A DNA stretch of 64,000 bases from Pseudomonadota bacterium (GTDB lineage: Bacteria; Pseudomonadota; Gammaproteobacteria; Burkholderiales; Burkholderiaceae_C). The notes beneath the pieces were generated by a model. It made no database searches, was not told the DNA's origin, and saw only the letters and a program-made list of their open reading frames with translations. The translations under genes were made by a program, and so were the position numbers. Shown here in pieces: positions 49,974 to 60,238 of the stretch; position 1 is the stretch's first letter, and each line of letters starts with the position of its first letter. The stretch is from positions 124,001-188,000 of the forward strand of contig JAIUPH010000018.1 in the NCBI GenBank assembly GCA_020161065.1, in the 5' to 3' direction.

Positions 49974-51102
49974 AGGCGCGCGCCGCCCGTTGCGCGCCGA
50001 CGTCGCCATCGTCGGCGGCGGCATCGTCGGCAGCGCGGCGGCGTTGTTCCTGCGACGGCGGGGCCTGTCGGTCGTGCTGCTGGAACGCGGCCGCTGCGGC
50101 GCGGCGGCCAGCGGCGTCAACTACGGCGGCGTGCGCGCGCAAGGCCGCGGGCCTGAGCAGTTGCCGCTGGCGCTGCGCTCGCGCCGCATCTGGACGGCGC
50201 TGCCGGCTTACATCGGCATCGACGGCGAGTACGTGCCTTCGGGCCACCTCAAGCTGGCGCGCAGCGAGGCCGACCTCGCCGCGCTGCAGGCCTACGCGCA
50301 GCGCGTGCAAGGCCTCGGCCTCGATCTGGAACTGGTGACCGGCGCCGCCTTCCGCCGCCGCTACCCGTGGCTGGGCGCAGCGGCCATCGCCGCGAGCTGG
50401 TGCCCCGGCGACGGCCACGCCAACCCGCGGCTGGTGAGCCCCGCCTTCGCCCGCGCCGCGCAGGCCGCCGGCGCGACGGTGGTCGAGCAATGCGAAGTGA
50501 CCGAGCTGCAGCACGACGGCGCCGGCTTCGTGCTCGGCGACGGCCGCGGCCTGGTCTTGCGCGCGCCCTGGTTGCTGAACTGCGCCGGCGCCTGGGCGCT
50601 GAAGGTCGCGCAGGCCTTCGGCGACGACGCGCCGCTGCACGCCATCCACCCCGGCATGGCCGTCACCGAGGCGCTGCCGCGCTTCATGGACGTCAACATC
50701 GGCGTCGAAGGCGGCGGCATCTACGGCCGCCAGACGGCGCGCGGCAACTGCGTGATGGGCGGCAGCCGCGGCACCGCCGATAACGCCTTATACGCGCGGC
50801 CTCGCGCGCAGGCGATCGGCGAGCTGTGCCAGCGCATGGCCGAGCTGTTCCCGCCGCTGGCGCAGGCGCAGGTCATCCGTTTCTGGAGCGGCGTCGAAGG
50901 CGCGCTGCCCGACCACCAGCCCGTCATCGGCCCCGGCACGCGCCACGCGCAGCTGCTGCACGCTTTCGGCTTCAGCGGCGCCGGCTTCCAGACCGGCCCG
51001 GCGATGGGCGAGGCCCTCGCGCACTGGGTGGCCGACGGCCGGCCCACGGTGCCCCTCGATGCCTTCTCGATCCAACGTTTCACCTCAGTCCCAGCCACCT
51101 GA
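49966..51102 (+). CDS. FAD-dependent D-amino-acid oxidase-type catalytic subunit, OoxC/HcnC-like
   Basis: 378 aa DAO-fold flavoprotein. VAIVGGGIVGSAAALFLRRR binds FAD; SGVNYGGVRAQ and FSGAGFQTGPAMGEALAHW belong to the substrate site and C-terminal lid. Oxidises a secondary amine or imino acid (opine, hydroxyproline, sarcosine-like). Overlaps the FAD/NAD subunit by 8 bp, last enzyme gene before the solute-binding protein. Confidence 0.92.
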   Translation: MTEGARRPLRADVAIVGGGIVGSAAALFLRRRGLSVVLLERGRCGAAASGVNYGGVRAQGRGPEQLPLALRSRRIWTALPAYIGIDGEYVPSGHLKLARSEADLAALQAYAQRVQGLGLDLELVTGAAFRRRYPWLGAAAIAASWCPGDGHANPRLVSPAFARAAQAAGATVVEQCEVTELQHDGAGFVLGDGRGLVLRAPWLLNCAGAWALKVAQAFGDDAPLHAIHPGMAVTEALPRFMDVNIGVEGGGIYGRQTARGNCVMGGSRGTADNALYARPRAQAIGELCQRMAELFPPLAQAQVIRFWSGVEGALPDHQPVIGPGTRHAQLLHAFGFSGAGFQTGPAMGEALAHWVADGRPTVPLDAFSIQRFTSVPAT

Positions 51103-51114
51103 AAGGAGCCCGCC

Positions 51115-52170
51115 ATGTCCCTGCCCGCATCCCCGTTCCGACTCTCCGCGCTCGGCCTCGCGCTGCTGGCCGCCGGCGCCGCCGCGCAGGCGCAGACCAA
51201 GACGCTCTACATCGGCATGAACGGCGGCGACATGGAGCGCTCGTACACCAAGTACGTGTTCCCGGCGTTCGAGCGCATCCACGGCGTCAAGGTCGTCGTC
51301 GTGCCGGGCACCTCGTCGGACATCCTGGCCAAGGTGCAGGCGGCGAAAGAGAAGCCGCCGGTGCACGTGATGTTCCTCGACGACGGCGTGATGATGCGCG
51401 CCATCAAGATGGGCCTGTGCCAGAAGATCACCGACGGCGCGGCGCTGAAGGAGCTGTACCCCGCCGCGCAGATGGCCGGCGGCATGGCCGCGGGCGTCAA
51501 CGTCGGCATGACCGGCATCGGCTACAACAAGAAGCTGTTCGACGAGAAGAAGTGGCCGGCGCCGACCTCGTGGCTGGACTTCGCCGACCCCAAGTTCAAG
51601 GGCAAGGTGGTGTTCCAGTCGCTGCCGTCCAGCAGCTTCGGGCTGCACGGCTTTTTGATGTTCAACCGCACGCAAGGCGGCAGCGAGAAGAACGTCGACC
51701 CCGGCTTCAGCAAGTGGGGCAGCACCATCGGCCCCAACGTGCTGGAGTACATCCCCAGCTCGGCCAAGCTCAGCGAGATGGTGCAGACCGGCGAAGCCGC
51801 GATCTTCCCGCTGACGCCCACCGGCGTGGCCACGCAGAAGGCGCGCGGCGTGCCGATGGAGTACGCGCAACCGAAGGAAGGCTCGGTGCTGCTGATGGTG
51901 GCCGAATGCGTCACCGCCAACAACGACGCGCCCGAGCTCGCGCAGAAGCTCGCCGCCTTCCTGCTGACGCCGCAGGCGCAGGCCGCGGCGCTGGAGTTCG
52001 GCAACCAGATCCCCAGCAACCAGAAGACCAAGGTGTCGTCGCCGACGGCGCAGGCCACGGTCGACCGCTTCCAGGGCTACATGAAGACCGTGATCACGCT
52101 CGACTGGGACAGCATCAACGCCCAGCGGCCGGAGTGGAACGCGCGCTGGAACAAGCAGGTGGAGCGCTAA
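51115..52170 (+). CDS. ABC transporter periplasmic binding protein (PotD-like, family 1)
   Basis: 351 aa. Signal peptide ends AAGAAAQAQ; mature part TKTLYIGMNGGDMERSYTKY, VPGTSSDILAKVQAAKEKPP and GMTGIGYNKKLFDEKKWPAP, the spermidine/putrescine/iron-type class. Good ribosome site (AAGGAGCCCGCC). Gives the transporter its ligand, presumably the amine oxidised by the adjacent complex. Followed by a weak CTAAC-N7-GTTAG hairpin (52175-52192) before the convergent BrnA gene. Confidence 0.92.
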   Translation: MSLPASPFRLSALGLALLAAGAAAQAQTKTLYIGMNGGDMERSYTKYVFPAFERIHGVKVVVVPGTSSDILAKVQAAKEKPPVHVMFLDDGVMMRAIKMGLCQKITDGAALKELYPAAQMAGGMAAGVNVGMTGIGYNKKLFDEKKWPAPTSWLDFADPKFKGKVVFQSLPSSSFGLHGFLMFNRTQGGSEKNVDPGFSKWGSTIGPNVLEYIPSSAKLSEMVQTGEAAIFPLTPTGVATQKARGVPMEYAQPKEGSVLLMVAECVTANNDAPELAQKLAAFLLTPQAQAAALEFGNQIPSNQKTKVSSPTAQATVDRFQGYMKTVITLDWDSINAQRPEWNARWNKQVER

Positions 52171-52193
52171 GCCCTAACGCTGCGGGTTAGCGG

Positions 52194-52511
52194 TCAGGCC
52201 GCGCTCGCGTCGCGGAAGGCCCGAAGAACGGAGTTGATGCGCGTCTGATAGCCGGGGCCCTGGGCCCTGAACCACTCGATGACGTCCTGGTCGATCCGCA
52301 AGGAGATCAGCTCCTTGTTCGGAACCGGCTTCAAGCCGCGGCGCACGATGGCCTTGACGACATGGGACGGGTCGAACTCGGGGTGCTCGTCCGAGGGTGC
52401 GGCCTTGCTCGCGCCGTCCATCAGGCGGCCCCAGTCAGTCTTGGACTTCACTGAAGTAGCGGCGCGCTTCGCGGGTGGTCGCTTTGCGGAAGGAGACGAC
52501 GCGGATTTCAT
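52194..52511 (-). CDS. brnA: BrnA-family antitoxin
   Basis: 105-aa ribbon-helix-helix antitoxin: basic N-terminal arm, KTDWGRLMDG, then ISLRIDQDVIEWFRAQGPGYQTRINSVLRAF (RHH). It should neutralise BrnT and repress the pair. Using ATG 52511 the gene overlaps brnT by 77 bp in another frame; a shorter start would remove the conserved TDW segment. Confidence 0.85.
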   Translation of the reverse strand: MKSASSPSAKRPPAKRAATSVKSKTDWGRLMDGASKAAPSDEHPEFDPSHVVKAIVRRGLKPVPNKELISLRIDQDVIEWFRAQGPGYQTRINSVLRAFRDASAA

Positions 52512-52710
52512 CTTCGGTCTCGGTATGGGCGATCGAAACCGGTACCCCGGCCAGGAGGCCCAGCGTGATGAAGCGTTGCTCCCCGTAGGCGAAGCGATCA
52601 TCCTCGTAGGTGAAAGTCAGTCCTTCGAAGACGCGGGCGGCGTCGACGAAGTCCAGACCGTGATCCTTGAGGTTGCTGGCGCGCTTGCGTTCGGACCATG
52701 AGAAACGCAT
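52435..52710 (-). CDS. brnT: BrnT-family ribonuclease toxin
   Basis: 91-aa RelE-like toxin. MRFSWSERKRASNLKDHGLDF, FTYEDDRFAYGEQRFITLG and ISFRKATTREARRYF-type C-terminus (here VVSFRKATTREARRYF) are diagnostic. Toxin-first order and overlap with brnA are normal for this family. Moderately less GC-rich than its neighbours, as expected for an acquired module. Confidence 0.88.
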   Translation of the reverse strand: MRFSWSERKRASNLKDHGLDFVDAARVFEGLTFTYEDDRFAYGEQRFITLGLLAGVPVSIAHTETEDEIRVVSFRKATTREARRYFSEVQD

Positions 52711-52878
52711 CTGCGCATTGTAGCTACACGACGGCAAGCGGCCGGCCGGCGCGGCGCCTGCCGTTCACGCCCGCCGGCGGCACTTGGCGCCCGCCGGCGC
52801 CGCTTCGTCGCTTGCCGGCTGCGCCGCGCGGCGGCTGTGCTCACGATGGCGGCCATGCCATCCACGGAGCCGCCTGCC

Positions 52879-53496
52879 ATGAGTCGCCGCCCCTTCCTCG
52901 CCCTGCTGCCGCTGGCCGTTGCCGCGGCCTCGCTGTTGGCGCCGCCGCCGCTGGCGTTCGCACAGCAGCCAGCGCCGGCCGACACTGCCGGCGCCGCCGT
53001 CGCGCTGCCGGCCGACCCTGAGCTGGCCACCGCGCTACAGCGCTTCGCCCAGGCCGGGCCCGACAACCACGCCGCGATCGAAGACGCCGCCGCGCGCTTC
53101 GACAAGCTCTCCGCCGCGCACCCGGCCGACCCGGTGCTGCGCGCCTACGCCGGCGCCGCCACCGCGATGCTGGCATCGACCACCTGGCAGCCCTGGCGCA
53201 AGCTCAGCCTGGCCGAGGACGGGCTGTCGCTGATCGACAAGGCGCTGGCCCAGCTCGGCCCGGCGCACGACGCGCCGCTGCACCGCGGCGTGCCGGCGGC
53301 GCTGGAGACGCGCTTCATCGCCGCCGGCACCTTCCTGGCGCTGCCCTCGATGTTCAAGCGCCGCGACCGCGGCCGCCAGTTGCTGCAGGACGTGATGGCC
53401 AGCCCGCTGTTCGACGGCGCGCCGGCGCCGTTCAAGGCCGTGGTGCAGCAGCGCGCCGCGCGGCTGGCCGAAGCCGACCGCAAGGCAGGGGCGTGA
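52879..53496 (+). CDS. Secreted helical (TPR-like) protein, first gene of export operon
   Basis: 205 aa. Signal peptide (RRPFLALLPLAVAAASLLAPPPLAFAQQ), then helical repeats (AIEDAAARFDKLSAAHPADPVLRAYAGAATAML...). Not recognised as a named family. ATG 52879 has GGAG 9 bases upstream. The stop overlaps the GTG of the ABC ATPase, so it is likely a periplasmic accessory of that transporter. Confidence 0.7.
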   Translation: MSRRPFLALLPLAVAAASLLAPPPLAFAQQPAPADTAGAAVALPADPELATALQRFAQAGPDNHAAIEDAAARFDKLSAAHPADPVLRAYAGAATAMLASTTWQPWRKLSLAEDGLSLIDKALAQLGPAHDAPLHRGVPAALETRFIAAGTFLALPSMFKRRDRGRQLLQDVMASPLFDGAPAPFKAVVQQRAARLAEADRKAGA

Positions 53497-54218
53497 CGAT
53501 CATGCAAGCCCGCACCGACCCCCACGTGCTGCGCCTGCAGGACGTCCACAAGACCTACCATCTGGGCGCCCACGTCGTGCACGCGCTGCAGGGCGTGGAC
53601 CTGCAGCTGGCGCGCGGCGAAATGCTGGCGCTGACCGGCCCTTCGGGCAGCGGCAAGAGCACGCTGCTCAACATCGCCGGGCTGATCGACCGCGCCGACA
53701 GCGGCACGGTCACGCTGCGCGGCCACGACGCCAGCGCGCTCGACGAAGCCCAGGCCACGCGGCTGCGCCGCGACGCGATCGGCTTCGTCTTCCAGGGCTT
53801 CAACCTGGTGCCGGTGATGACGGTGTGGGACAACGTCGACTACGCGCTGTTCATCGCCGGCATGCCGGCACCCGAGCGCCGGCAGCGCGTGCAGGCCCTG
53901 CTGCAAGCGGTGGGCCTGGCCGAGCATGCCGCGCACCGGCCCGATGCCTTGTCCGGGGGCCAGCGCCAGCGCGTGGCCATCGCGCGCGCGCTGGTCAAGC
54001 GGCCGGCGCTGGTGATCGCCGACGAGCCCACCGCCAACCTCGATTCGCACACCGCCGACCAGGTGCTGGACCTGATGCGCGAGCAAGGCCACGCCCACGG
54101 CGCCGCCTTCCTGATCGCCACCCACGACGACCGCCTGCTGGCGCGCTGCGACCGCGTGCTGCGCCTGCTGGACGGCTGCATCCAGACCGACCGTCAACCC
54201 TTCCACCGGGTGGCCTGA
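53493..54218 (+). CDS. ABC exporter ATP-binding protein (LolD/MacB-like)
   Basis: 241 aa. Walker A GPSGSGKSTLLNIAGLID, Q-loop VFQGFNLVPVMTVWDNVDYA, signature LSGGQRQRVAIARAL, Walker B VIADEPTANLD, H-loop IATHDDRLL. Type VII (mechanotransmission) ABC class. GTG 53493 overlaps the preceding stop; ATG 53502 is equally possible. Confidence 0.92.
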   Translation: MTIMQARTDPHVLRLQDVHKTYHLGAHVVHALQGVDLQLARGEMLALTGPSGSGKSTLLNIAGLIDRADSGTVTLRGHDASALDEAQATRLRRDAIGFVFQGFNLVPVMTVWDNVDYALFIAGMPAPERRQRVQALLQAVGLAEHAAHRPDALSGGQRQRVAIARALVKRPALVIADEPTANLDSHTADQVLDLMREQGHAHGAAFLIATHDDRLLARCDRVLRLLDGCIQTDRQPFHRVA

Positions 54219-54220
54219 AC

Positions 54221-55444
54221 ATGATCACGATCTCGACCCGCTGGCTGCGCTTCGCCGCCGCCAACACCTTGCGCAACCGCCGCCGCTCGGGCGTCACCGT
54301 GGCCATCGCCGCGCTGGGCAGCGCCGCCATCCTGCTGGCCGGCGGCTTTGCGATCTACACCTACGAAGGCCTGGCCGAGGCCGCGGCGCGCACCAGCGGC
54401 CACCTGATCGTCGCGCGGCCGGCGCAGTTCAGCCAGGACGAAGACGTGCCGCTGCAGCACGGCCTGGACGACGCCGCCGCGCTGAAGGCCGCGCTGCTGG
54501 CCGACCCGCAGGTGCGCCAGGTGCTGCCGCGGGTGGAGTTCAGCGGCCTCATCAGCAACGGCGACAAAAGTACCGTGATGGTGGCCGCCGGCATCGAGCC
54601 CGACGCCGAGTTCGCGGTGAAAGGCCCGTTCATGGACGTCAGGTCGGGCCGCGTGCTGGCCTCGGGCCAGAAGCTGCAGGTGATGCTGGGCGAAGGCCTG
54701 GCGCGCAGCCTGAAGGCCCAGCCCGGCAGCGGCCTGACGCTGATGGCCAGCACCACCGAAGGCGCGCTGAACGCGCTGGACGTGACGGTGGCCGGCACCT
54801 TCAGCACCGGCGTGCCCGACCTCGACAAGCGGCTGGTCTACACCGACGTGGCCACCGCGCAGAAGCTGCTGGCGACGAAGCGCATCTCCAGCCTCGGCGT
54901 CTTCCTCGACCGCATGGCGCACACCGATGAAGCGCAGATGCGCATCCAGGCCGCGAACGGCGCGCTGCAGGTGCAGACCTGGCTCGACCAGGCGTTCTTC
55001 TACCGCAGCGTGAAGGCGCTCTACAACCGCATCTTCGGCGCGTTGGGTTTGATCATCGGCGTCATCGTCGTCTTCGTCGTCACCAACGCGATGGCGATGG
55101 CGGTGATCGAACGCACGCGCGAGATCGGCACCCTGCGCGCCTTGGGCACGCTGCCGGCGCAACTGGTGCGCAGCTTCGCGCTGGAAGGCCTGCTGCTCGG
55201 CGGCGTGGGCGCGGCGCTCGGCGCGGCGCTGGCGCTGGCCGTCAGCGTCGGGCTGCTGCTGGTGCCGGTGCAGATGCCGCCGCCGCCCGGGCGCAGCGTG
55301 GGCTACCCGCTGCAGATCGCCATCGACCCGCTGCTCTACGCCGGCACGCTGCTGGCCATGGTGGCGCTGGCCGGGTTGGCCTCGGCACTGGTCGCGCGGC
55401 GCACGGTCGCCAGGCCGGTGGTCGAGGCGCTGGCCCATGCCTGA
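54221..55444 (+). CDS. ABC transporter permease (LolC/E-MacB-FtsX family)
   Basis: 407 aa. N-terminal TM helix (VTVAIAALGSAAILLAGGFAIY), large periplasmic MacB-PCD-like domain (about 50-270), then the three-helix FtsX domain (LGLIIGVIVVFVVTNAMAMA; ERTREIGTLRALGTL). Two bases after the ATPase gene. Moves lipid or lipoprotein out of the inner membrane rather than importing. Confidence 0.92.
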   Translation: MITISTRWLRFAAANTLRNRRRSGVTVAIAALGSAAILLAGGFAIYTYEGLAEAAARTSGHLIVARPAQFSQDEDVPLQHGLDDAAALKAALLADPQVRQVLPRVEFSGLISNGDKSTVMVAAGIEPDAEFAVKGPFMDVRSGRVLASGQKLQVMLGEGLARSLKAQPGSGLTLMASTTEGALNALDVTVAGTFSTGVPDLDKRLVYTDVATAQKLLATKRISSLGVFLDRMAHTDEAQMRIQAANGALQVQTWLDQAFFYRSVKALYNRIFGALGLIIGVIVVFVVTNAMAMAVIERTREIGTLRALGTLPAQLVRSFALEGLLLGGVGAALGAALALAVSVGLLLVPVQMPPPPGRSVGYPLQIAIDPLLYAGTLLAMVALAGLASALVARRTVARPVVEALAHA

Positions 55445-55457
55445 ACCGGAAAAGACG

Positions 55458-56198
55458 ATGAAGACGCTCTCATTGCTAACGCTGTTTCTGATGAGCTTCG
55501 CTGCCCACGCCGGCGACGAGGTGACCACGCTGCTGAAGGCCGCCGACCGCTACCGCACCGGCAGCGACGCGATGCAGGTCGAAACCCGCGTCAGCACCTT
55601 CAAGCGCGACGGCCAGCCCGACAAGGAGCGTCTGTACACCGTGTTCGCGCAGCCGCAGCGGCGGTCGCTGGTGCTGATGCGCACGCCGTCGGAAGCCGGC
55701 CAGAAGGTGCTGATGCTGGGCGACGACTTCTGGCTGCTGCTGCCCGGCAGCCAGCGGCCGCTGCGCATCACGCCGTCGCAGAAGCTGCTGGGCGAGGCCA
55801 GCACCGGCGACATCGCCACCATGAGCTGGGCCGAGGACTACGACGGCACGCTGGGCCCGCAAGGCCCCTGCCCCGCGCCCGACGAGGCGCGCAGCTGCCG
55901 CCGCCTGAGCCTGCAGTCCACGCGCAAGGGCGTGACCTATGCGCGCATCGAACTGTGGTTGGGCGAGAAACGCCACGAGCCGGTGGCCGCCGAGCTGTAC
56001 GTGCAGTCCGACAAGCTGGCCAAGCGCGCGCGCTTCGTGCTGGACAAGAGCGGCACCCAGGTCGACCAGATGCTGCTGCAGGACGAGCTGAGCGGCCAGC
56101 GCGAGACCCGCGTGCAATACCTCGCGCGCACGCCCAAGGCCGTGCCCGAGGCCTGGCTGAACCCGATGTTCCTGGCCCGCAACCCCGCCCTGGAGTGA
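55458..56198 (+). CDS. Outer-membrane lipoprotein-sorting protein (LolA-like, DUF4292/COG2834 type)
   Basis: 246 aa. Signal peptide (LLTLFLMSFAAHAG), then an open beta-barrel fold with the YTVFAQPQRRSLVLMRTPSEAGQKVL and DDFWLLLPGSQRPLRITPSQKLLG phrases of this family, and WAEDYDGTL. A periplasmic carrier of a hydrophobic ligand. Overlaps the permease region by reading start only if an earlier ATG (55437) is used; 55458 fits the signal peptide. Confidence 0.88.
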   Translation: MKTLSLLTLFLMSFAAHAGDEVTTLLKAADRYRTGSDAMQVETRVSTFKRDGQPDKERLYTVFAQPQRRSLVLMRTPSEAGQKVLMLGDDFWLLLPGSQRPLRITPSQKLLGEASTGDIATMSWAEDYDGTLGPQGPCPAPDEARSCRRLSLQSTRKGVTYARIELWLGEKRHEPVAAELYVQSDKLAKRARFVLDKSGTQVDQMLLQDELSGQRETRVQYLARTPKAVPEAWLNPMFLARNPALE

Positions 56199-56203
56199 GC
56201 GGG

Positions 56204-57436
56204 ATGCGTTGGTTTGCCTGGTTGTCGGCGTTGCTGCTGGCGCTGCCGGCCGCGGCCGCCGCCGCCGATCCCCACGTCGACCTCACGCTGCGCGCCGACG
56301 ACCGCAGCGCCGCGCCGCAAAGCCTGGTGCCGGCCACGCCTTCGGGCCTGCTGCTGCAGGCCGAAGCGCGCGGCACGCTGCGCCTGGGCGCCGGCCTGGC
56401 GCTGCAGGGCAACGTGCTGCTGGCGCACCAGCGGCTGGACGATGCGGGCGGCAGTGACGCCAGCCGCGTCAACGAGCTGCACCTGGCCTGGGACCTGGGC
56501 GCCTGGCAGCTCAGCGCCGGCAAGAAGGTGCTGGGCTGGGACGTCGGCTACGCCTTCCGGCCCAACGACGTGGTGCAGCAGGAAGCGCGCCGCACGCAGT
56601 TCGAGCAGACGCCCGAAGGCCGGCCGCTGCTGCAGCTGGAGCATTTCGACGCCGACACCGCCTGGGCGCTGGTGCTGGCACAAGCGCAGAACTGGAACGA
56701 CCGCGCTGCCTTCGGCGCGCAGGAAGCGGCGCTGGCCGCGCGCGTCTACCACCGCGTCGGCGCGCTGGACCTGCACGGCTTCGCGCGCCAGGGCCGCCAT
56801 AGCGGCCCCAGCCTGGGCGCCGCCGCGGCCTGGGTGGCCGGCGACGAGCTGGAACTGCACGCCTCGGCGCGCGTCTTCCGCCGCCACGACGGCTGGGCTT
56901 TCACGGGCGACGCGCTGCAGCCTGCCGTTCAGCTACCCTGGCAGATGCGCACACTCGGCGGCGGCAGCGCCTGGCTGCTGGGCGCGCAATGGACCGGCGG
57001 CCCACACCTGAGCGTGCTGGCCGAGGCCTGGCACGACGGCCGCGCGCTGTCTGACCGCGAGTGGGACGACTGGGCCACCCGCAACGCCGCGCTGCGCGCG
57101 CTGGCCGCGCAGGCCGCGCAGGGGCCGCAAGCCGCCTGGCGCGCCGCCGCCGCCGGCAACCTGGCCTGGCAGGCCACGCCTTTCGACGCGCCCAGCCTGC
57201 GGCGCGACAACCTCTTCCTGCGCCTGGCCTGGCAGCCCGAGGACTGGACGCTGTCCATCGACGCCCTCGTCACCCCGGCCGACCGCGGCCGCGTGCTGAC
57301 CGCCGCGCTGCAGTGGAAGGGCGACCACTGGCGCGTGGACGCCAGCTGGCGCGCTTACGGCGGGCCGGCCGCGTCGCTGTTCGCGCAGCTGCCGCTGCGC
57401 CGACAGGCGCTGCTGGCGCTGACGCGATCGTTCTGA
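56204..57436 (+). CDS. Predicted outer-membrane beta-barrel protein
   Basis: 410 aa. Signal peptide (ALLLALPAAAAAAD), then alternating amphipathic strands with aromatic girdles (LGAWQLSAGKKVLGWDVGYA, FRPNDVVQQEARRTQ) and a C-terminal Phe (ALTRSF), the mark of a Bam-inserted barrel. No named family recognised. Five bases after the LolA-like gene; likely the outer-membrane end of the export path. Confidence 0.75.
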   Translation: MRWFAWLSALLLALPAAAAAADPHVDLTLRADDRSAAPQSLVPATPSGLLLQAEARGTLRLGAGLALQGNVLLAHQRLDDAGGSDASRVNELHLAWDLGAWQLSAGKKVLGWDVGYAFRPNDVVQQEARRTQFEQTPEGRPLLQLEHFDADTAWALVLAQAQNWNDRAAFGAQEAALAARVYHRVGALDLHGFARQGRHSGPSLGAAAAWVAGDELELHASARVFRRHDGWAFTGDALQPAVQLPWQMRTLGGGSAWLLGAQWTGGPHLSVLAEAWHDGRALSDREWDDWATRNAALRALAAQAAQGPQAAWRAAAAGNLAWQATPFDAPSLRRDNLFLRLAWQPEDWTLSIDALVTPADRGRVLTAALQWKGDHWRVDASWRAYGGPAASLFAQLPLRRQALLALTRSF

Positions 57437-57479
57437 TTCAAGAGTGGCGCTGACGCCCCGGTCCACAATGGCCGCCGAG

Positions 57480-58648
<1,169 letters not shown>

Positions 58649-58652
<4 letters not shown>

Positions 58653-59479
58653 ACACCACCGCTGCTGCGGCCACCACCGGCATCACCACGGCGCTGATCG
58701 CCGAAGACGAGCCGCTGCTGGCCGCCGCCTTGCGCAACGACCTGGCCGCGCTGTGGCCCGACCTGCAGTTGCTGCCGTTGCAGGCCGACGGCCGCAGCGC
58801 GCTGGAAGCGGCGCTGGCGCTGCGGCCGCAGGTCTGCTTTTTGGACATCCGCATGCCGGCGCTCAGCGGCCTGGACGTGGCCGCCGCGCTGGCCGAAGAC
58901 TGGCCCGAGCAGGAGCCGGCCGCGCCTTTTCCGCTGCTGGTGTTCGTCACCGCCTACGACCAGTACGCGCTGCAGGCCTTCGAGGCGCAGGCCGTGGACT
59001 ACCTCGTCAAGCCGGTGCAGCGCGAACGCCTGGCCGCCTGCGTGGCGCGGCTGCAGCAGCGGCTGGCCGACCGCGCGCCGCAGCGCGACGCGCTGGCGCA
59101 GGCGGTGGACCAGTTGCGCCACCTGCTGGGCCAGGCCGCGCCGCCGGCCGCGCCGCGGCTGCAGGTCATCCAGGCCCAGGTGGGCGCCACCGTGCACCTG
59201 GTGCCGATCGAGCAGGTGCTGTACTTCGAGGCCGCCGACAAGTACGTGCGCGTGATCACCGCCGAACGCGAGCACCTGATCCGCCTGTCGCTGCGCGAGT
59301 TGCTGCCGCAACTCGACCCCGCCGTCTTCTGGCAGGTGCACCGCGGCACCGTCGTGCGCACCGCCGCCGTCGCCAGCGCCCACCGCGAAGACAGCGGCAA
59401 GGTCACGCTCACATTGACGGGCAGGCCCGAGAAGCTGGTGGCCAGCCGGCTGTATGCGCATTTGTTCAAGGGGATGTAG
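58649..59479 (+). CDS. LytTR-family response regulator
   Basis: 276 aa. Receiver Asp66 (CFLDIRMPALSG), Lys121 (YLVKPVQRERL); LytTR domain (about 165-276) with EQVLYFEAADKYVRVITAERE and FWQVHRGTVVRTAAV. Start overlaps the kinase stop (ATGA). Similar in order to the LytTR system at 27-30.7 kb, but neither gene is a close copy. Likely controls the export operon it belongs to. Confidence 0.92.
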
Positions 59480-59504
59480 GGCGGCGTCGGGACGACAGGT
59501 GTCG

Positions 59505-59530
59505 CGCCGGATGAGCGCGCCGGATGAGCG
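59505..59530. repeat. Perfect 13-bp tandem duplication
   Basis: CGCCGGATGAGCG occurs twice without gap just after the LytTR regulator. The 122-bp gap to the next gene otherwise shows nothing. Confidence 0.85.
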
Positions 59531-59601
59531 CGCCGCCGGCGCCAGGCGTGACCTCGGCTCGTCCCATCCAACGGCGACGGCTTCAATGCCCGGCCAGATC
59601 G

Positions 59602-59970
59602 CTACGCGGCAACGATGCGGAACTCGGTGGCCTTGGCGACGGGACGCACGAGGTTGCGCTCGCGCTTGAGATCGACGATGCCGTAGTTGGACATGGTCTT
59701 GAGCGTGCGCGACAGGTTGCCCGGCTTGCGCCCGGTGGCCTGGGCGAGCGCCGAGATGGATTCAGGCTCGGTCTCGGCAATGACGCGCAGCAACGCGCGG
59801 TTGTCATCGCTCAACACCTCGGCCAACGACTTCATCGAGGTGAACCAGATCTTGGGCTCACCGGGCTGCGGCTTGTAGTCGCCGCGCGCGATGGCCAGCA
59901 CGCGCTGGCGAATCTGATCCTGCGGCAGGATGCCGATCACGATGGCTTTGGTGACACCTGCGGTTTTCAT
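59602..59970 (-). CDS. Antitoxin/regulator of the HVO_A0114 (TumA-like) family
   Basis: 122 aa. N-terminal part ITKAIVIGILPQDQIRQRVL-like, then a winged helix (ALAQATGRKPGNLSRTLKTM; YGIVDLKRERNLVRP). Family is the antitoxin of TumE/DUF6516 toxins and normally follows the toxin gene, as here. Intact although its toxin neighbour is truncated; may persist as a stand-alone regulator or anti-addiction gene. Less GC-rich than its surroundings, supporting acquisition. Confidence 0.78.
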   Translation of the reverse strand: MKTAGVTKAIVIGILPQDQIRQRVLAIARGDYKPQPGEPKIWFTSMKSLAEVLSDDNRALLRVIAETEPESISALAQATGRKPGNLSRTLKTMSNYGIVDLKRERNLVRPVAKATEFRIVAA

Positions 59971-59999
59971 GGCTTGCCGACCTCCGACAGGACGCCGCG

Positions 60000-60140
60000 T
60001 CAGCGAGTACCGGTGCCGTGAGGAATCTGCTCGGACACCCCGACGCGCCACGCCTCCAGCTTGATCCAGTAGCCGTTGCCTTGATCGAGGATCGACTCGT
60101 TCAATTCGAGCAGGGTGTCGATGCCGACATCGCGCTTCAC
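60000..60140 (-). pseudogene. Truncated TumE-like (DUF6516) toxin gene
   Basis: Reads VKRDVGIDTLLELNESILDQ then GNGYWIKLEAWRVGVSEQIP and HGTGTR, stop (46 codons from a GTG at 60140). The first 42 residues match the N-terminal third of DUF6516 toxins, whose sequence then continues after the IPHG element for about 70 more residues; here it stops six codons after it. So the catalytic remainder is lost by 3' deletion. Thirty bases upstream of the intact partner gene. Confidence 0.65.
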
Positions 60141-60238
60141 GCCGAACTATATCAGCTGATGATACTGCTCGGTAACGTTGCCGGCCGGGCCTGGCACGTG
60201 GCCGCACACGGCGGCGAACTCGACACCGCCATCAGCGC

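Noticed and set aside
52171-52193. CTAAC-N7-GTTAG hairpin between the binding-protein and brnA genes as a terminator
   Set aside because: Short stem and no U-run; could still act weakly in both directions but not supportable.
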